The notes: generated from the sequence alone by a model not told the origin. A stretch of DNA of 64,000 nucleotides from Variovorax sp. J22P240 (GCF_030316855.1 NZ_JASZYR010000003.1:248001-312000), one strand, 5' to 3'; counted from the first letter of the stretch, positions 20,504 to 31,808 are shown. Translations and numbers: made by a program.

Positions 20504-21979
20504 TTACTTGTGGCCGCCGCCACTGGAATAGCCACCATACGAGCCGCCCGAACTGCGCGAGCCCGAACCGCTGCTGCAGGTGCTCAGGATGATCAGCAGG
20601 ATGATGATGATCACGACGATCAGGATGATGGTCCCGCAGCCCAGGCTCGACGCCGCGCTCACGGGGAGCGCGTCGTTGCGCTTGAACATGTCCTTCTTGC
20701 CGCCGAGCCTGAAGGCCGCCGCTACCGCCGCGCTGTCGATCTTGCTGCCGGACGACCAGGTCAGCTCGTTGGCCGAACGCTCCATCGACAGCAACGCGGC
20801 GCCGTTGGCGAAGTCGCGGTTGAAGGTCTTCTGCCCGCGCTGGACCTGCCAGTAGAACTCGCCCGCGACGTAGGTCGTCTCCGCGTTGTAGGCGTACTGC
20901 TGCTGGTAGACCTTGCCGAGATAGGTCGCCCGGGCGCCGCTCTCGGCCATGGTCGGCGCACCGGTCGTGGGCTTCACCATGCTCCAACCGTCTTCCGCGT
21001 CGACCAGGAAGCTGAAGCCGCGCTTCTTGTTGTAGAGCAGGTATTCGCTCCACCCGAAGTGCTCGTCGTCGCCGGGCGCCACGCCCATGCGGTGCTGGAA
21101 GCCGACCACCTGCCAGTCCACGCCTTGCAGCAGACCGACGGAACCGATGGAAATCAGCGGCTGGACCGGCTCGTCCTGTATCGCATGCCGCAACTCGCCA
21201 CCGATGCCTTGCGACAGATCGATGATGCTGTTGCAAGCCGGGCAGGTGACGCTCTTGCTGTCGACGAGGTTGACGGTGACCGGCGAGCCGCAGTTCGGGC
21301 AATTGAAGCTGCGGCCTCTCTCCTCCTTGGCCGACTCCTCGCGCAAGCCGGTGAGCTGCAGGTCCTCGAGCCGCACTGCGCGGCCCAGGTAGACACCAGG
21401 GGGATTCGTGTCGTAGTCGAGACTGAGCACCTGCCCTTTGTCGCTGCGCAATTCGACCACCGGAAAGCGGCGGCCCAACTCGGGCAAGCGCGGCAGTTCG
21501 CCCTGCGCCGAGAGCAGCGCGACCTGCTCGTTCGACGAGACCGTGTAGTTCTGGCCGTTGAAGGCGGTGGTCGCCCCGACGCGCAGATCCGCTGCCGGCG
21601 GCGCGACGCGCTGCAGTTCGAAAGGCAGGGCAAAGACGAAGGCGCCGTTGTCTTCGCTCAGGATCCCCGTGCGATCCTCGTCGAGCGCGGCGATCCATTC
21701 GGTCCACCGCCCGCCGTCGTGGCTGTACTGCAGTCGGCCGACCAGCGTGAAGGGCTTGTCATCGATGCGGCCGGCAGTGAACAGTTGCAGCGGGCTGAAG
21801 TCGTCGAACAGCTCCGCCATCTTGCCGGTGCGCGCGAGCGTCTCGCCCTGCCGCACCACCGTGCTGTGGCAATAGGGGCAGACGGCATGCGTCGATTGGG
21901 CCGAACGAAACTCGACCGGCGCGCCGCAGCCGGGGCAGGGCGCTCGGTAGTAACGCTGCTGGGGAGAGTCGGAAGCCAA
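20504..21979 (-). CDS. Double zinc-ribbon DUF4178 membrane-tethered protein
   Basis: 491 residues. Zinc ribbon 1 is CPGCGAPVEF with CPYC at residues 15-37, followed by a DUF4178-type beta domain. Zinc ribbon 2 is CPNCGSPVTV with CPAC near residue 235, followed by a second DUF4178 unit (YNKKRGFSFLVD, YVAGEFYWQVQRGQK). The C-terminus has one very hydrophobic helix (TIILIVVIIIILLIILST) and a Ser/Gly-rich tail. This suggests a cytoplasmic body tethered at its C-terminus. It lies 9 bases downstream of the SPFH gene and 24 bases upstream of the DUF350 gene. Function is unknown; an assembly or sensor role with SPFH is inferred. Confidence 0.82.
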   Translation of the reverse strand: MASDSPQQRYYRAPCPGCGAPVEFRSAQSTHAVCPYCHSTVVRQGETLARTGKMAELFDDFSPLQLFTAGRIDDKPFTLVGRLQYSHDGGRWTEWIAALDEDRTGILSEDNGAFVFALPFELQRVAPPAADLRVGATTAFNGQNYTVSSNEQVALLSAQGELPRLPELGRRFPVVELRSDKGQVLSLDYDTNPPGVYLGRAVRLEDLQLTGLREESAKEERGRSFNCPNCGSPVTVNLVDSKSVTCPACNSIIDLSQGIGGELRHAIQDEPVQPLISIGSVGLLQGVDWQVVGFQHRMGVAPGDDEHFGWSEYLLYNKKRGFSFLVDAEDGWSMVKPTTGAPTMAESGARATYLGKVYQQQYAYNAETTYVAGEFYWQVQRGQKTFNRDFANGAALLSMERSANELTWSSGSKIDSAAVAAAFRLGGKKDMFKRNDALPVSAASSLGCGTIILIVVIIIILLIILSTCSSGSGSRSSGGSYGGYSSGGGHK

Positions 21980-21988
21980 CGGGGCGAA

Positions 21989-23032
21989 TCAGACGAGCTT
22001 TTTCAGCAGCTCTGCCTTTTTGGCGTCGAATTCTTCCTGTGTGAGGATGCCTTTGGCCTTCAGTTCGCCGAGCTTTTCGAGCGTGGTCATCACATCGGCC
22101 GGATTGACGACCGCGACTACCGGCTGCTGAGCCGGAGCTGCGGCCGGGTTGTTCTGGCTGAGCCCTTGCGACAGGTTCTGTGCCAGCACCTGGCCCAGCG
22201 CGACGCCCGCGCCCAACCCCATCGCATCGCCGGCGATGCCGCCACCGCTGCCCGCACCTTCGGCAAATTTCGGGATCGCCTGCGCCGTCTGGTACTGCAT
22301 GAACTTGCCCATGTCGTTGCCGACCATGCCCATGCCAATCTTCTGGTCGAGAACTTTCTGGAGTTCTTCCGGCAAAGAAACGTTCTGGACGGTGATGTTC
22401 TCCAGCTTAATGCCGATCTTCGCGAACGCAGGGACGAGCTGCGTCGCGAGCGCTTCCGCGAACTGGATCTGATTGGCAGCGAGATCGAGGAATGGCACGC
22501 CGCTCGAAGCGATCGCGTTGCTGATGTTCTGCAGCACGAGGCCGCGCAACTGGCCGTCGAGATCCACCACCGAATAGACGTCGCGCGTGCCCGATATCTC
22601 GGTATGGAACAGCTTGGCATCGCCGATGCGGAAGCTGTAGTTGCCGAAGGCGCGCAGGCGCACCGCGCCGAAATCCTTGTCGCGAATGGTGATCGGCTGG
22701 GGCGTGCCCCATTTCTGATCCACCTGCTGGCGGGTACTGAAGAAATACACGTCGCTCTTGAAAGGCGACTCGAAGAGCTTGTCCCAGTTCTTGAGATAGG
22801 TGAGGACGGGCAGCGTCTGTGTCGTGAGCTTGTACATGCCCGGTCCGAACACGTCGGCCACCTGGCCCTCGTTGACGAACACGGCGACTTGCGACTCGCG
22901 CACGGTGAGCGAGGCGCCATTCTGGATCTCCATCTCCGCCATCGGGAAGCGCCACGCCAGTGTTCCGTCGCCGGTTTCGGTCCACTGAATGATGTCGATG
23001 AACTGCTTCTTGATGAAATCCATCAGCGCCAT
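21989..23032 (-). CDS. SPFH/Band-7 protein with C-terminal SHOCT-like helix pair (YdjI-type)
   Basis: 347 residues. The SPFH core runs from about residue 30 to 220 (LTVRESQVAVFVNEGQVADV, then GPGMYKLTTQTLP). An alanine/glycine-rich stretch follows, then a SHOCT-type bihelical end (LEKLGELKAKGILTQEEFD). The start ATG at 23032 is preceded by GAGGAG, and upstream in-frame codons show no conserved sequence. Members form oligomers on membranes and are often linked to envelope stress. It is the first gene of the five-gene operon. The upstream spacer holds an oriC-like element with DnaA boxes. Confidence 0.85.
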   Translation of the reverse strand: MALMDFIKKQFIDIIQWTETGDGTLAWRFPMAEMEIQNGASLTVRESQVAVFVNEGQVADVFGPGMYKLTTQTLPVLTYLKNWDKLFESPFKSDVYFFSTRQQVDQKWGTPQPITIRDKDFGAVRLRAFGNYSFRIGDAKLFHTEISGTRDVYSVVDLDGQLRGLVLQNISNAIASSGVPFLDLAANQIQFAEALATQLVPAFAKIGIKLENITVQNVSLPEELQKVLDQKIGMGMVGNDMGKFMQYQTAQAIPKFAEGAGSGGGIAGDAMGLGAGVALGQVLAQNLSQGLSQNNPAAAPAQQPVVAVVNPADVMTTLEKLGELKAKGILTQEEFDAKKAELLKKLV

Positions 23033-23084
23033 GGTCGCTCCTCGTGCAGGGGTTTTCTGTGGCGGGCATATTGCCACATCGCCC

Positions 23085-23283
23085 AAAGGACAACTCTGGG
23101 GATAGTTCCGGCACAACGCAACACTTGTCCACAGGCGCGACGCGATGTTCGAAGTTGTTCGCTTTGGCGCGACAGCACCGAAGCGGTGCTGCGCACAGCA
23201 CTCCGGCTACGGCAAGTCCCTGTCGCGAAACAGGAAAATGACCCTGTCCACAGCCAAGCGCGGCCGTTACTACTACTACTAAT
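23085..23283 (+). repeat. oriC-like element, copy A (related to the dnaA-dnaN intergenic copy B)
   Basis: This stretch shares colinear identical blocks with 57457-57656: AAAGGACAACTCTG at the start, CTTGTCCACAGG, CGAAGTTGTTCGC, GCGACAGCAC, GCTGCGCACAGC, GGAAAAT, CCCTGTCCACAG and finally TACTACTACTAAT. DnaA-box-like TTGTCCACA (23125-23133) and CTGTCCACA (23244-23252) are followed by a GC-rich stretch, then by TAC repeats at 23267-23283 whose complement reads as TAG trinucleotides, then AT-rich DNA. This is the same layout as the origin copy. It lies between the SPFH operon and maeB. Whether DnaA binds here is unknown. Confidence 0.8.
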
Positions 23284-23350
23284 CTAAATAGGAAGAATAA
23301 GTAGGAGAGATAGTAAGAGCCGTGTTTTGCGAAGCTTCCCTCGTTGGCGC

Positions 23351-23426
23351 CGGAGGCCGACACCCTCCGGAATCGAGGTCTACAATCGGCGCCCTTTACA
23401 AGAAGCGTCCTAGGAGGCACGGCCCA
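23351..23426 (+). promoter_or_regulatory. maeB: Candidate maeB promoter and leader
   Basis: A TACAAT -10 hexamer lies at 23381-23386, with a weak -35-like CCGACA at 23357-23362. A small hairpin CGGAGG-7-CCTCCG lies at 23351-23369. An AGGAG ribosome-binding site at 23412-23416 sets the ATG at 23427. The promoter call rests mainly on the -10. Confidence 0.4.
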
Positions 23427-25766
<2,340 letters not shown>

Positions 25767-25888
25767 GCGAAAAAGCGAAAGCGGTCGCTAACTTCGATAC
25801 GGTGCGGATCGTCCTGTGCCTGCTCAAGAATTGGGCAGGCGCTTGCTATTTGCGCGCCTCTGGTGCACACTTGCGGGCTTGAATTTGC

Positions 25889-25911
25889 GGGTTAACCCCA
25901 AGGTTAAACCC
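25889..25911. promoter_or_regulatory. Imperfect inverted repeat upstream of the RNase gene
   Basis: GGGTTAACC (25889-25897) and GGTTAAACCC (25902-25911) form a near-perfect dyad with a CCAA centre, 37 bases before the RNase ATG. There is no T-run, so it is not a classic terminator. It may be an operator or an mRNA hairpin. Confidence 0.3.
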
Positions 25912-25948
25912 CCGATTCGGCCCCCCGCTCTTTTTCCTCTGGTGCCCC

Positions 25949-26362
25949 ATGGCGGCTTACGCCTCGATCACGTCCCCGGTTTCCAAGTTTGCGCTCACTA
26001 GCTTGTTGCTGGTCAGCATTGCGACTGGAGTCCAGGCTCGCGAATGGTTCGGCATCCGCGCCGATCAGCCGGCAAAGGAGACGATCGCGTTGGCCGAATT
26101 GCCGGTGCAGGGCCAGCGTACTTATGGGGCCATATGGAATGGTGGCCCTTTCCGATACGAAAAAGACGGCGTGGTGTTCGGCAATCGCGAACGCCTGCTG
26201 CCGCAGGAACGGCGAGGCCACTACCGAGAGTACACGGTCGAAACGCCCGGCTCGCGTGACCGTGGTGCACGGCGCATCGTCTGCGGAGGCGAGCGCACGG
26301 CGCCATCGGACTGCTGGTACACGGCGGATCACTATGCGAGCTTCAGGCGGATCGTGCCATGA
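25949..26362 (+). CDS. Secreted guanyl-specific ribonuclease (N1/T1/Sa-type)
   Basis: 137 residues with a Sec signal peptide (KFALTSLLLVSIATGVQA, cleavage after the Ala). The mature part matches microbial ribonucleases: ELPVQGQRTYGAIWNGGPF, NRERLLP with a catalytic Glu region, HYREYTVETPGSRDRGARRI, then CWYTADHYASFRRI with the catalytic His. Two Cys near the end may form a disulfide. It cleaves RNA after G. The stop overlaps the start of a barstar-type inhibitor gene (ATGA), the normal way to protect the producer's cytoplasm. It could serve in phosphate/nucleotide scavenging or in antagonism. Confidence 0.88.
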   Translation: MAAYASITSPVSKFALTSLLLVSIATGVQAREWFGIRADQPAKETIALAELPVQGQRTYGAIWNGGPFRYEKDGVVFGNRERLLPQERRGHYREYTVETPGSRDRGARRIVCGGERTAPSDCWYTADHYASFRRIVP

Positions 26363-26841
26363 GCGATGAATTGAATTGGAGCGGCGCGCCAAAGCGCCCC
26401 GAAGTAATGATGACGACAACCATGGAAAGACCAGCGGAGATGACCTTATCCCTTCGTGCCGTGCGACCTAACATCGTGCAGTCGATTCGCGCATTTCGCG
26501 TGAGCGACCTGCAGGAAGCGGCGCACGCGGCGGGTCAGCACTTCCTCTATGCCAACCTGGGCAACGCTCAGACCAAGCAGGATGTGCTGGACCTGATCGC
26601 CCAGCAATTCACCTTTCCGCAGCACTTCGGCAAGAACTTCGACGCTCTGTACGACTGCATGACGGATCCCTTGCACAAATCGGGCCCGCAACCGGGCTTC
26701 GTGATCGTGCTCGAGCAGATCCCGGCCAACGCCAAGTTCGACAAGGAAGCGCGCGAGCAACTGCTCGACATCTTCCGCGACGCCTCGGACTACTGGGGAG
26801 ACCGGAAGATACCGTTCAGGTGCTTCTATTCTTTTCTGTAG
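26359..26841 (+). CDS. Barstar-family ribonuclease inhibitor
   Basis: 160 residues. The C-terminal 90 residues are the barstar fold: HFLYANLGNAQTKQDVLDL, QQFTFPQHFGKNFDALYDCM and the acidic helix that plugs the RNase active site. The first 35 residues are variable and may be untranslated if a later ATG (for example in MTLSLRAVRP) is used. It is coupled to the RNase gene by ATGA overlap, which strongly suggests it neutralises that enzyme inside the cell. A hairpin just after the stop (26841-26875) may end the transcript. Confidence 0.9.
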   Translation: MSDELNWSGAPKRPEVMMTTTMERPAEMTLSLRAVRPNIVQSIRAFRVSDLQEAAHAAGQHFLYANLGNAQTKQDVLDLIAQQFTFPQHFGKNFDALYDCMTDPLHKSGPQPGFVIVLEQIPANAKFDKEAREQLLDIFRDASDYWGDRKIPFRCFYSFL

Positions 26842-26875
26842 CCCGTTCTGCACACACCAGCCAAGCAGAACGGGC
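26841..26875 (+). terminator. Strong hairpin directly after the barstar gene
   Basis: An 11-bp perfect stem GCCCGTTCTGC (26841-26851) and GCAGAACGGGC (26865-26875) with a 13-base loop starts at the last base of the stop codon. It lacks a T-run, so it may act as a processing or stabilising structure rather than a terminator. Confidence 0.45.
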
Positions 26876-27051
26876 GAACGAGGCTCAGCAAAACGGCGCC
26901 GAATCGGCTCCGACCGTCGAAGTCCAGAACACCGACCCGACGGCAGAAAAGATGCCAACCGACAAGTTGGTCGACGTATCCCCGCTGGCGCTGCGCATGA
27001 GCAGCCCCTTCAACGCGGGATATTGGCTAGCCGCAGCGTAACTGCTGCTCG
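26876..27051. other. Unassigned stretch between barstar and the dispersed repeat
   Basis: No gene is recognised here. An open frame from GTG 26820 to 27041 (73 codons) overlaps the end of the barstar gene and encodes a Glu/Thr-rich peptide ending PFNAGYWLAAA. It has no ribosome-binding site or known motif, so I do not call it a gene. Confidence 0.3.
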
Positions 27052-27140
27052 CCCCCAGGCTAGGCGCACTTCGTGTCGCTTCGCCTTCCCCCTGCCGGGG
27101 GCAACACAAGCGGTCCGGCCTAGCCGGTTCCGCGGTGTTT
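27052..27140. repeat. Dispersed intergenic repeat, copy 1
   Basis: Related to 58800-58884. Shared blocks are CCCCCAGGCT, CACTTCGTGT, CCCCCTGC/GGGGGCAA, CGGxCCGGC, AGCCGG and CCGCGGT. It contains two hairpins: CCCC-CTG-CCGGGG-type and CCGGC-CTA-GCCGG. This looks like a REP-type palindromic intergenic element of the genome. Confidence 0.7.
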
Positions 27141-27146
27141 CACGAA

Positions 27147-27173
27147 TTAAAGCCCGTCATTGACGGGCTTTTC
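27147..27173 (-). terminator. Rho-independent terminator of the rsmA transcript
   Basis: Stem AAAGCCCGTC (27149-27158) and GACGGGCTTT (27162-27171), immediately beyond the rsmA stop, with A/T runs on both sides. Confidence 0.8.
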
Positions 27174-27947
27174 TTATTGGGAGGCTTGTTGGGCCAGGGT
27201 GACGTATTCCTGGACGGGCACTTCTTCTGCGCGGCGTTGGGTGTCGAAGCTGCCGGCGAAACTGTGCTGGTCCAGCCACTTGCCCAAGGTGTGGCGCAGC
27301 AGCTTCCGGCGCTGGCTGAAGGCGACCTGGACGATTTCACCGAGCCTTGCGGCATCGACCTTCGGCGGCTCGGCAAAGGGCACCATGCGCACGACGGCGC
27401 TGTCGACGCGCGGGGGCGGGTCGAAGCTTTCTGGCGGCACGAAGAGGACGTTGTCCATCGCATAGCGCCATTGCAGCATCACGCTGAGGCGGCTGTAGTC
27501 TGACGTTGCAGGTCTGGCGACCATGCGGTCGATGACCTCTTTTTGCAGCATGAAGTGCTGGTCCGTGATCAGGTGCGCGAAGCCGAGAAGATGGAACAGG
27601 ATCGGCGTGGAGATGTTGTAGGGCAGGTTGCCCACCACGCGCAGGGCTCTTGCGGGCGGCACGACCAGGCTGGCGGCGAGAGTGGCGAAGTCGACCTTCA
27701 ACACATCGGACTCGATCACGTTGAGTTGCCCGTGGCCGCGAAGGCGCTGGGCCAGATCGCGGTCGAGCTCGATCACCGTCAAGCGGCCCAGCCGTTCTAC
27801 CAGGGGTTGCGTCAGCGCCGCGAGGCCCGGGCCGATCTCGACCATCGCATCGCTGGGCTGGGGTGCGATCTCGCGCACGATCGCATCGATGATCCCGCCG
27901 TCGGACAGGAAATGTTGCCCGAAGCGCTTGCGAGGGATGTGCTGCAT
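27174..27947 (-). CDS. rsmA: 16S rRNA (A1518/A1519) dimethyltransferase
   Basis: Dimethylates two adjacent adenines in the 3' hairpin of 16S rRNA during 30S maturation; 257 residues. [18 protein letters not shown] is the family start, [14 protein letters not shown] the AdoMet motif I, and [15 protein letters not shown] the catalytic motif IV. The ATG at 27947 is preferred over a TTG immediately before it. It follows surA by 28 bases in the lptD-surA-rsmA order known from many proteobacteria. It ends in its own terminator. Confidence 0.96.
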   Translation of the reverse strand: MQHIPRKRFGQHFLSDGGIIDAIVREIAPQPSDAMVEIGPGLAALTQPLVERLGRLTVIELDRDLAQRLRGHGQLNVIESDVLKVDFATLAASLVVPPARALRVVGNLPYNISTPILFHLLGFAHLITDQHFMLQKEVIDRMVARPATSDYSRLSVMLQWRYAMDNVLFVPPESFDPPPRVDSAVVRMVPFAEPPKVDAARLGEIVQVAFSQRRKLLRHTLGKWLDQHSFAGSFDTQRRAEEVPVQEYVTLAQQASQ

Positions 27948-27975
27948 CAAGCGCAGGCTCGGCCGGCCATCATGA

Positions 27976-29364
27976 TCACGATTGCGGCGGCTCGCGCATT
28001 TCCACGTAGGCCCGTGCGCGCACTTCCTGCGCCCAGGTTTCGGTGGCTTCCGCGATCCGCTTCTGGCGCAGCATTGCGCGCGCGGCTTCGCGCTGTTCGG
28101 CTTGGCTCAGCTTGGCGTCGCGACGCCCGACCACCTGGATCAGGTGCACGCCGAAGCGCGAGACTAGCGGGTCGCTGGTCTGGCCCGGGGCCAGCCGGTT
28201 CATGGCTTCTTCGAATTCAGGCACGAACTGGCCGGGGCGCGCCCATCCCAGATCGCCGCCGTCCTTGGCGCTGCCATCCTGCGAATTGTCGCGCGCCAGC
28301 ACGGCGAAATCGGCCGTCCCGTTTTGCACCTGCTGCTTGAACTGGTTCAGCTTCGCGATGGACTCCGCCGTCGTGCGTTTGGCATCGTTGAGCAACAGGA
28401 TGTGGCGGACCTGCGTCTGGGTCACCACGGCGTCGCCCGAATTGGGCTGTGACTTGGCCAGCAGCTTCAGCACGTGGAAGCCGGCAGCCGAACGGACCGG
28501 ACCGGCGATGCCATTGACCGGCGTGGATTGCGTCGCCTCGACGAGCAATTGCGGATAGCGTTCCGCGCTGCGCATCCCGATGGCGCCGCCCGAGGCGCGG
28601 TCGGGCGAATCGGAGAACTCCTGCACGAGCTTGGTGAAGTCCTCGCCGGCACGCGCCCGCTGGGCCAGGCCCTGCGCGCGCTGCTGCAGCTTCGCCACGT
28701 CGGCGTCGCTGGCCGACTCCGGCACGGCGACCAGAAGCTGCGCGATGTTGATGTTGGGGGGAATCGCCGCATTGGTGCCGCTGCGCTGGTCACGAATGAA
28801 CTGATCGACCTCCACGTCGGTGATCTTGATCTTGTTTTCGATTTCGCGGTCCCGCAGGCGAATCAGCGTGAGCTGCTCCCGCAATTCGCGGCGGAACTGC
28901 TCTTGCGACAGGCCTTCTTCGGCGACCCGGCGGCGCAAGTCTGTCACGCTCACCTGGTTGTTCCGTGCCACGGTCTGCTCGGCCTGGTCGATCGCGATGT
29001 CGTCGACCCGGATGCCTTGTTCCTTCGCCACCTGCATCTGGGCACGCTCATTGATGAGGCGTTCGAGCACCAGCCGCATCAGTTCCTGGCGCGAATAGCG
29101 CGCTGCTTCCGGGTTGTCCCGAAGGATGCGGACCGCGCGCGCCTGGACCTCGGTGTTGGTGATCGGCTCTGAATTGACCAGTGCGACGATGTACTCGGCC
29201 GAGCGCTGCACATTCGGCACGGGCGCGCGCGGCGCCGCGGTCGGAGCGGGCGCGAGACGCGGGCCGGCACGCATGATGTCGGTGATGCCGGTTCCTTGCG
29301 CACCGGAGGCCGTCGCCAGGGTGGCAAGACAGGCCAGGGTCAGGATGGAGCGGAGGTGATTCAT
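27976..29364 (-). CDS. surA: Periplasmic chaperone/peptidyl-prolyl isomerase SurA
   Basis: 462 residues. The signal peptide is [19 protein letters not shown], the N-terminal SurA chaperone domain includes [20 protein letters not shown], and two parvulin domains follow ([12 protein letters not shown] and [12 protein letters not shown] with [19 protein letters not shown]). It escorts outer-membrane beta-barrel proteins through the periplasm, and LptD encoded just upstream is a known client. It starts 14 bases after the lptD stop, so the two are co-transcribed. Confidence 0.95.
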   Translation of the reverse strand: MNHLRSILTLACLATLATASGAQGTGITDIMRAGPRLAPAPTAAPRAPVPNVQRSAEYIVALVNSEPITNTEVQARAVRILRDNPEAARYSRQELMRLVLERLINERAQMQVAKEQGIRVDDIAIDQAEQTVARNNQVSVTDLRRRVAEEGLSQEQFRRELREQLTLIRLRDREIENKIKITDVEVDQFIRDQRSGTNAAIPPNINIAQLLVAVPESASDADVAKLQQRAQGLAQRARAGEDFTKLVQEFSDSPDRASGGAIGMRSAERYPQLLVEATQSTPVNGIAGPVRSAAGFHVLKLLAKSQPNSGDAVVTQTQVRHILLLNDAKRTTAESIAKLNQFKQQVQNGTADFAVLARDNSQDGSAKDGGDLGWARPGQFVPEFEEAMNRLAPGQTSDPLVSRFGVHLIQVVGRRDAKLSQAEQREAARAMLRQKRIAEATETWAQEVRARAYVEMREPPQS

Positions 29365-29378
29365 GGCGGTGCTCGGTC

Positions 29379-31808
29379 TCAGTCGTAATTGGTGAAGCGG
29401 CTCGGCCCTGCGATCGGCTGGCGCAGGGGGGTGTACCGCTGAATGTTTTGCGTCAACGTACGCCTCGGACTCGACCCGACGCTGGCAAAGCCGACAAACT
29501 CAAGCTGGAACATGATCCGCGTGTTGGCGGTGACTTGCCCGGTCGTGACGCGTTCCAGCACCACGCGCCCGATCCAGCAGCAACCGTCGTATTCGAAGCC
29601 CAGGACGCCATCGGTCAGCTTGCTGTCCTGCAAACTGTAATTGAGCCGACCCACTGCGTACCAGCGCCCACCTCCTTGACCGCGGCCGGAACCGAGATCC
29701 TTGCCTTTGTCGCCCCAGAGATCGTTCAGCGGCCACTGCCAACTGACATCGATGGATTTGTTGCCATCCTCGGAGGTCGAAGTGCTGTTGGCCTGGTAGC
29801 GGTAGGCTGCGCTGATCGAGCGGTAGGGCCCAGGGTTGTAGCGCGCGCTGATTGCCGTGCGCGTCGACGTTTGCTGATCCGGATTGTATTGGACCGTGCC
29901 GTCCACGCTCCATTTCGGGGTCCAGTTGATCTGCGCGCCCAGGAGAATGTCGCTCAGCCGGTCCGTCACGGGTGCGCCGCCGGGCAGGGTGACGAGCTGG
30001 TCTTCAAAGCGCAGGCGCTGCGCGATGCCGAAGCGGGCCGCTTCGGCGCCGGTGTCGGGATCGATGAGGCGAGTGCTCACGCCCAGGGTGAGCAGGTTGC
30101 TGTCGGAGATGCGGTCGTTGCCGGAAAACGCGTTTTCGGTGTAAATCGTCGCGAAGTTGAAGTCGTTGGACGCCGAGTCGTAGTTGGGCAGGTAGTTCTG
30201 GTTGCGGAACGGCGTGTACACGTAGTAGGCGCGAGGCTCCAGCGTCTGCTGGAAGGATCGGCCGAAAAAGCTGGTGTCGCGCTCGAAGATCAGACCGCTG
30301 TCGAGGCTGAACGTCGGCACGGTACGGGTCGCGTTGGTGACGCCGTTGGTCAGCAAAGGCGCATCGAACTGGTATGCCGTGGCGTTCAGCATCAGTTTCG
30401 GGACGACGAAAGTGCCCGGCGTCAGGAAGGGCCGGCTCAAGGTCGCGATGCCGAAAATGCGCTCGCCATTGGGCTGGCACGCCACGGGCGCGTTGGCGGG
30501 AAGGGCTCCGATGCATTGCTCGAGCGGCTTCGCCTCGAACCGGCTGTAGTCGGAATTGAACGAAAAATCGAAGCCGTTCCAGTCGTACTTGTTGTAGTTC
30601 GCCGTGATCTGCGGCATCCGGTCGTACGGCGGAACGATCGGCGAGGGCGCGTACTGCAGCGTCTGGTAGCTCAGTGCGCGCGCGACCCCGCTCCATTCGC
30701 CCTTGGCCCAGCTGAGCGTGCCATCGTTCGCCAGCAGGCGCTGCGTCAGCGAGGGCGTGCGGGTGAAGTCGCGCCAGTAGTCGTTGTCGCTCACGCGGTT
30801 GATGTTGAGCGTGCCGACCAGCGAGTCGAGGCCGAAATACTGGGCGTCGAACCGCTGCGTATGGTTGGTCCAGATGCCCCACCGGTCGCGGTCGCGCAGC
30901 CGATCGTCGGGCATGTAGTCGGCCCGGATCTCGCCGTTGTAGTTTTGTTCGAGGTAGCGGAACTCGGTGCCCAGGTTGATGCCGCGCTTCGACATCAGCG
31001 TGGGGTATAGCGTCGCGTCGCGATTGGGCGCGATGTTCCAGTAGTACGGCGTGGTGATGTCGACGCCATTGACATTGTCGATGCCGATGACCGGCGGCAG
31101 AAGCCCGCTCTTGCGATCGTTGCTGAGCGGGAAGCTGAGCGACGGGAACGGCGGCGTGCTGACACCCATAAATGTCAGCCGCGCGTTGGTCGCGACGCCG
31201 ACGTTTTCCTCGGTGTCGGTCGTGAGGGTCGCGGCGCTCAGCAGCCATGCGGGCATCCAGCCCGGATAGTCCTCGGGCCGGCAGGTGGTGTAGGTCGCCA
31301 GCCGGGCCACCGACACATTGCTGTCGACGAAGTCGATGCGTTCCGCCGTGCCGTGGCCGCCGTTGGTCAGGAATCGATAGCGCACGTTGTTGAAGAAGCC
31401 CTCGAAAGTCTCGAGCCGAAGTTGCAGTTCGGGGCCTTCGTAGACGTTGCCAGCCTGATTCACATGGACATTGCCGGTCGCCTTGGCGAGGTCTTCGGGC
31501 TGGTAATACTCCAGCCGATCGGCACGGATCATGGTGTCGCCGCGGCGCAGCGTTGCGTTGCCCTCGACCACTGTCTCGAGATCCGGGCGGCCGGAGATGC
31601 GGTCGCCATACACGAAGCTGGGCAACTGGCCGCGCTGTTCCGGCGTGATGGTTTCGGTGAGCTGCGGCGTGCGCTTGAGCACGAGCGGGGCATCGAGATC
31701 CGCATCCTGCGCGCACGCACTGTGCGCATGCAACAGGGCAAGCGACAGCACCGCCAGCGGCAAAGGCGGGCGGGACCGGCGCCAGGCGGCTCGGTTCAAG
31801 TCAGGCAT
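29379..31808 (-). CDS. lptD: LPS-assembly outer-membrane protein LptD
   Basis: 809 residues including a signal peptide that ends at SACAQ. The N-terminal OstA/jellyroll domain (GDRISGRPDLETVVEGNA) feeds LPS into the C-terminal 26-stranded barrel (from about residue 200). Conserved Cys include those in YTTCRPEDYPGW and the pair in YDGCCWIGRVV, which form the inter-domain disulfides known for LptD. I start at the ATG at 31808, which gives a proper signal peptide. It leads the lptD-surA-rsmA operon and is divergent from amgK. Confidence 0.94.
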   Translation of the reverse strand: MPDLNRAAWRRSRPPLPLAVLSLALLHAHSACAQDADLDAPLVLKRTPQLTETITPEQRGQLPSFVYGDRISGRPDLETVVEGNATLRRGDTMIRADRLEYYQPEDLAKATGNVHVNQAGNVYEGPELQLRLETFEGFFNNVRYRFLTNGGHGTAERIDFVDSNVSVARLATYTTCRPEDYPGWMPAWLLSAATLTTDTEENVGVATNARLTFMGVSTPPFPSLSFPLSNDRKSGLLPPVIGIDNVNGVDITTPYYWNIAPNRDATLYPTLMSKRGINLGTEFRYLEQNYNGEIRADYMPDDRLRDRDRWGIWTNHTQRFDAQYFGLDSLVGTLNINRVSDNDYWRDFTRTPSLTQRLLANDGTLSWAKGEWSGVARALSYQTLQYAPSPIVPPYDRMPQITANYNKYDWNGFDFSFNSDYSRFEAKPLEQCIGALPANAPVACQPNGERIFGIATLSRPFLTPGTFVVPKLMLNATAYQFDAPLLTNGVTNATRTVPTFSLDSGLIFERDTSFFGRSFQQTLEPRAYYVYTPFRNQNYLPNYDSASNDFNFATIYTENAFSGNDRISDSNLLTLGVSTRLIDPDTGAEAARFGIAQRLRFEDQLVTLPGGAPVTDRLSDILLGAQINWTPKWSVDGTVQYNPDQQTSTRTAISARYNPGPYRSISAAYRYQANSTSTSEDGNKSIDVSWQWPLNDLWGDKGKDLGSGRGQGGGRWYAVGRLNYSLQDSKLTDGVLGFEYDGCCWIGRVVLERVTTGQVTANTRIMFQLEFVGFASVGSSPRRTLTQNIQRYTPLRQPIAGPSRFTNYD

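Noticed and set aside
26820..27041. 73-codon open frame after barstar
   Set aside because: It overlaps the barstar end, has no ribosome-binding site or motif, and runs into the dispersed repeat region.
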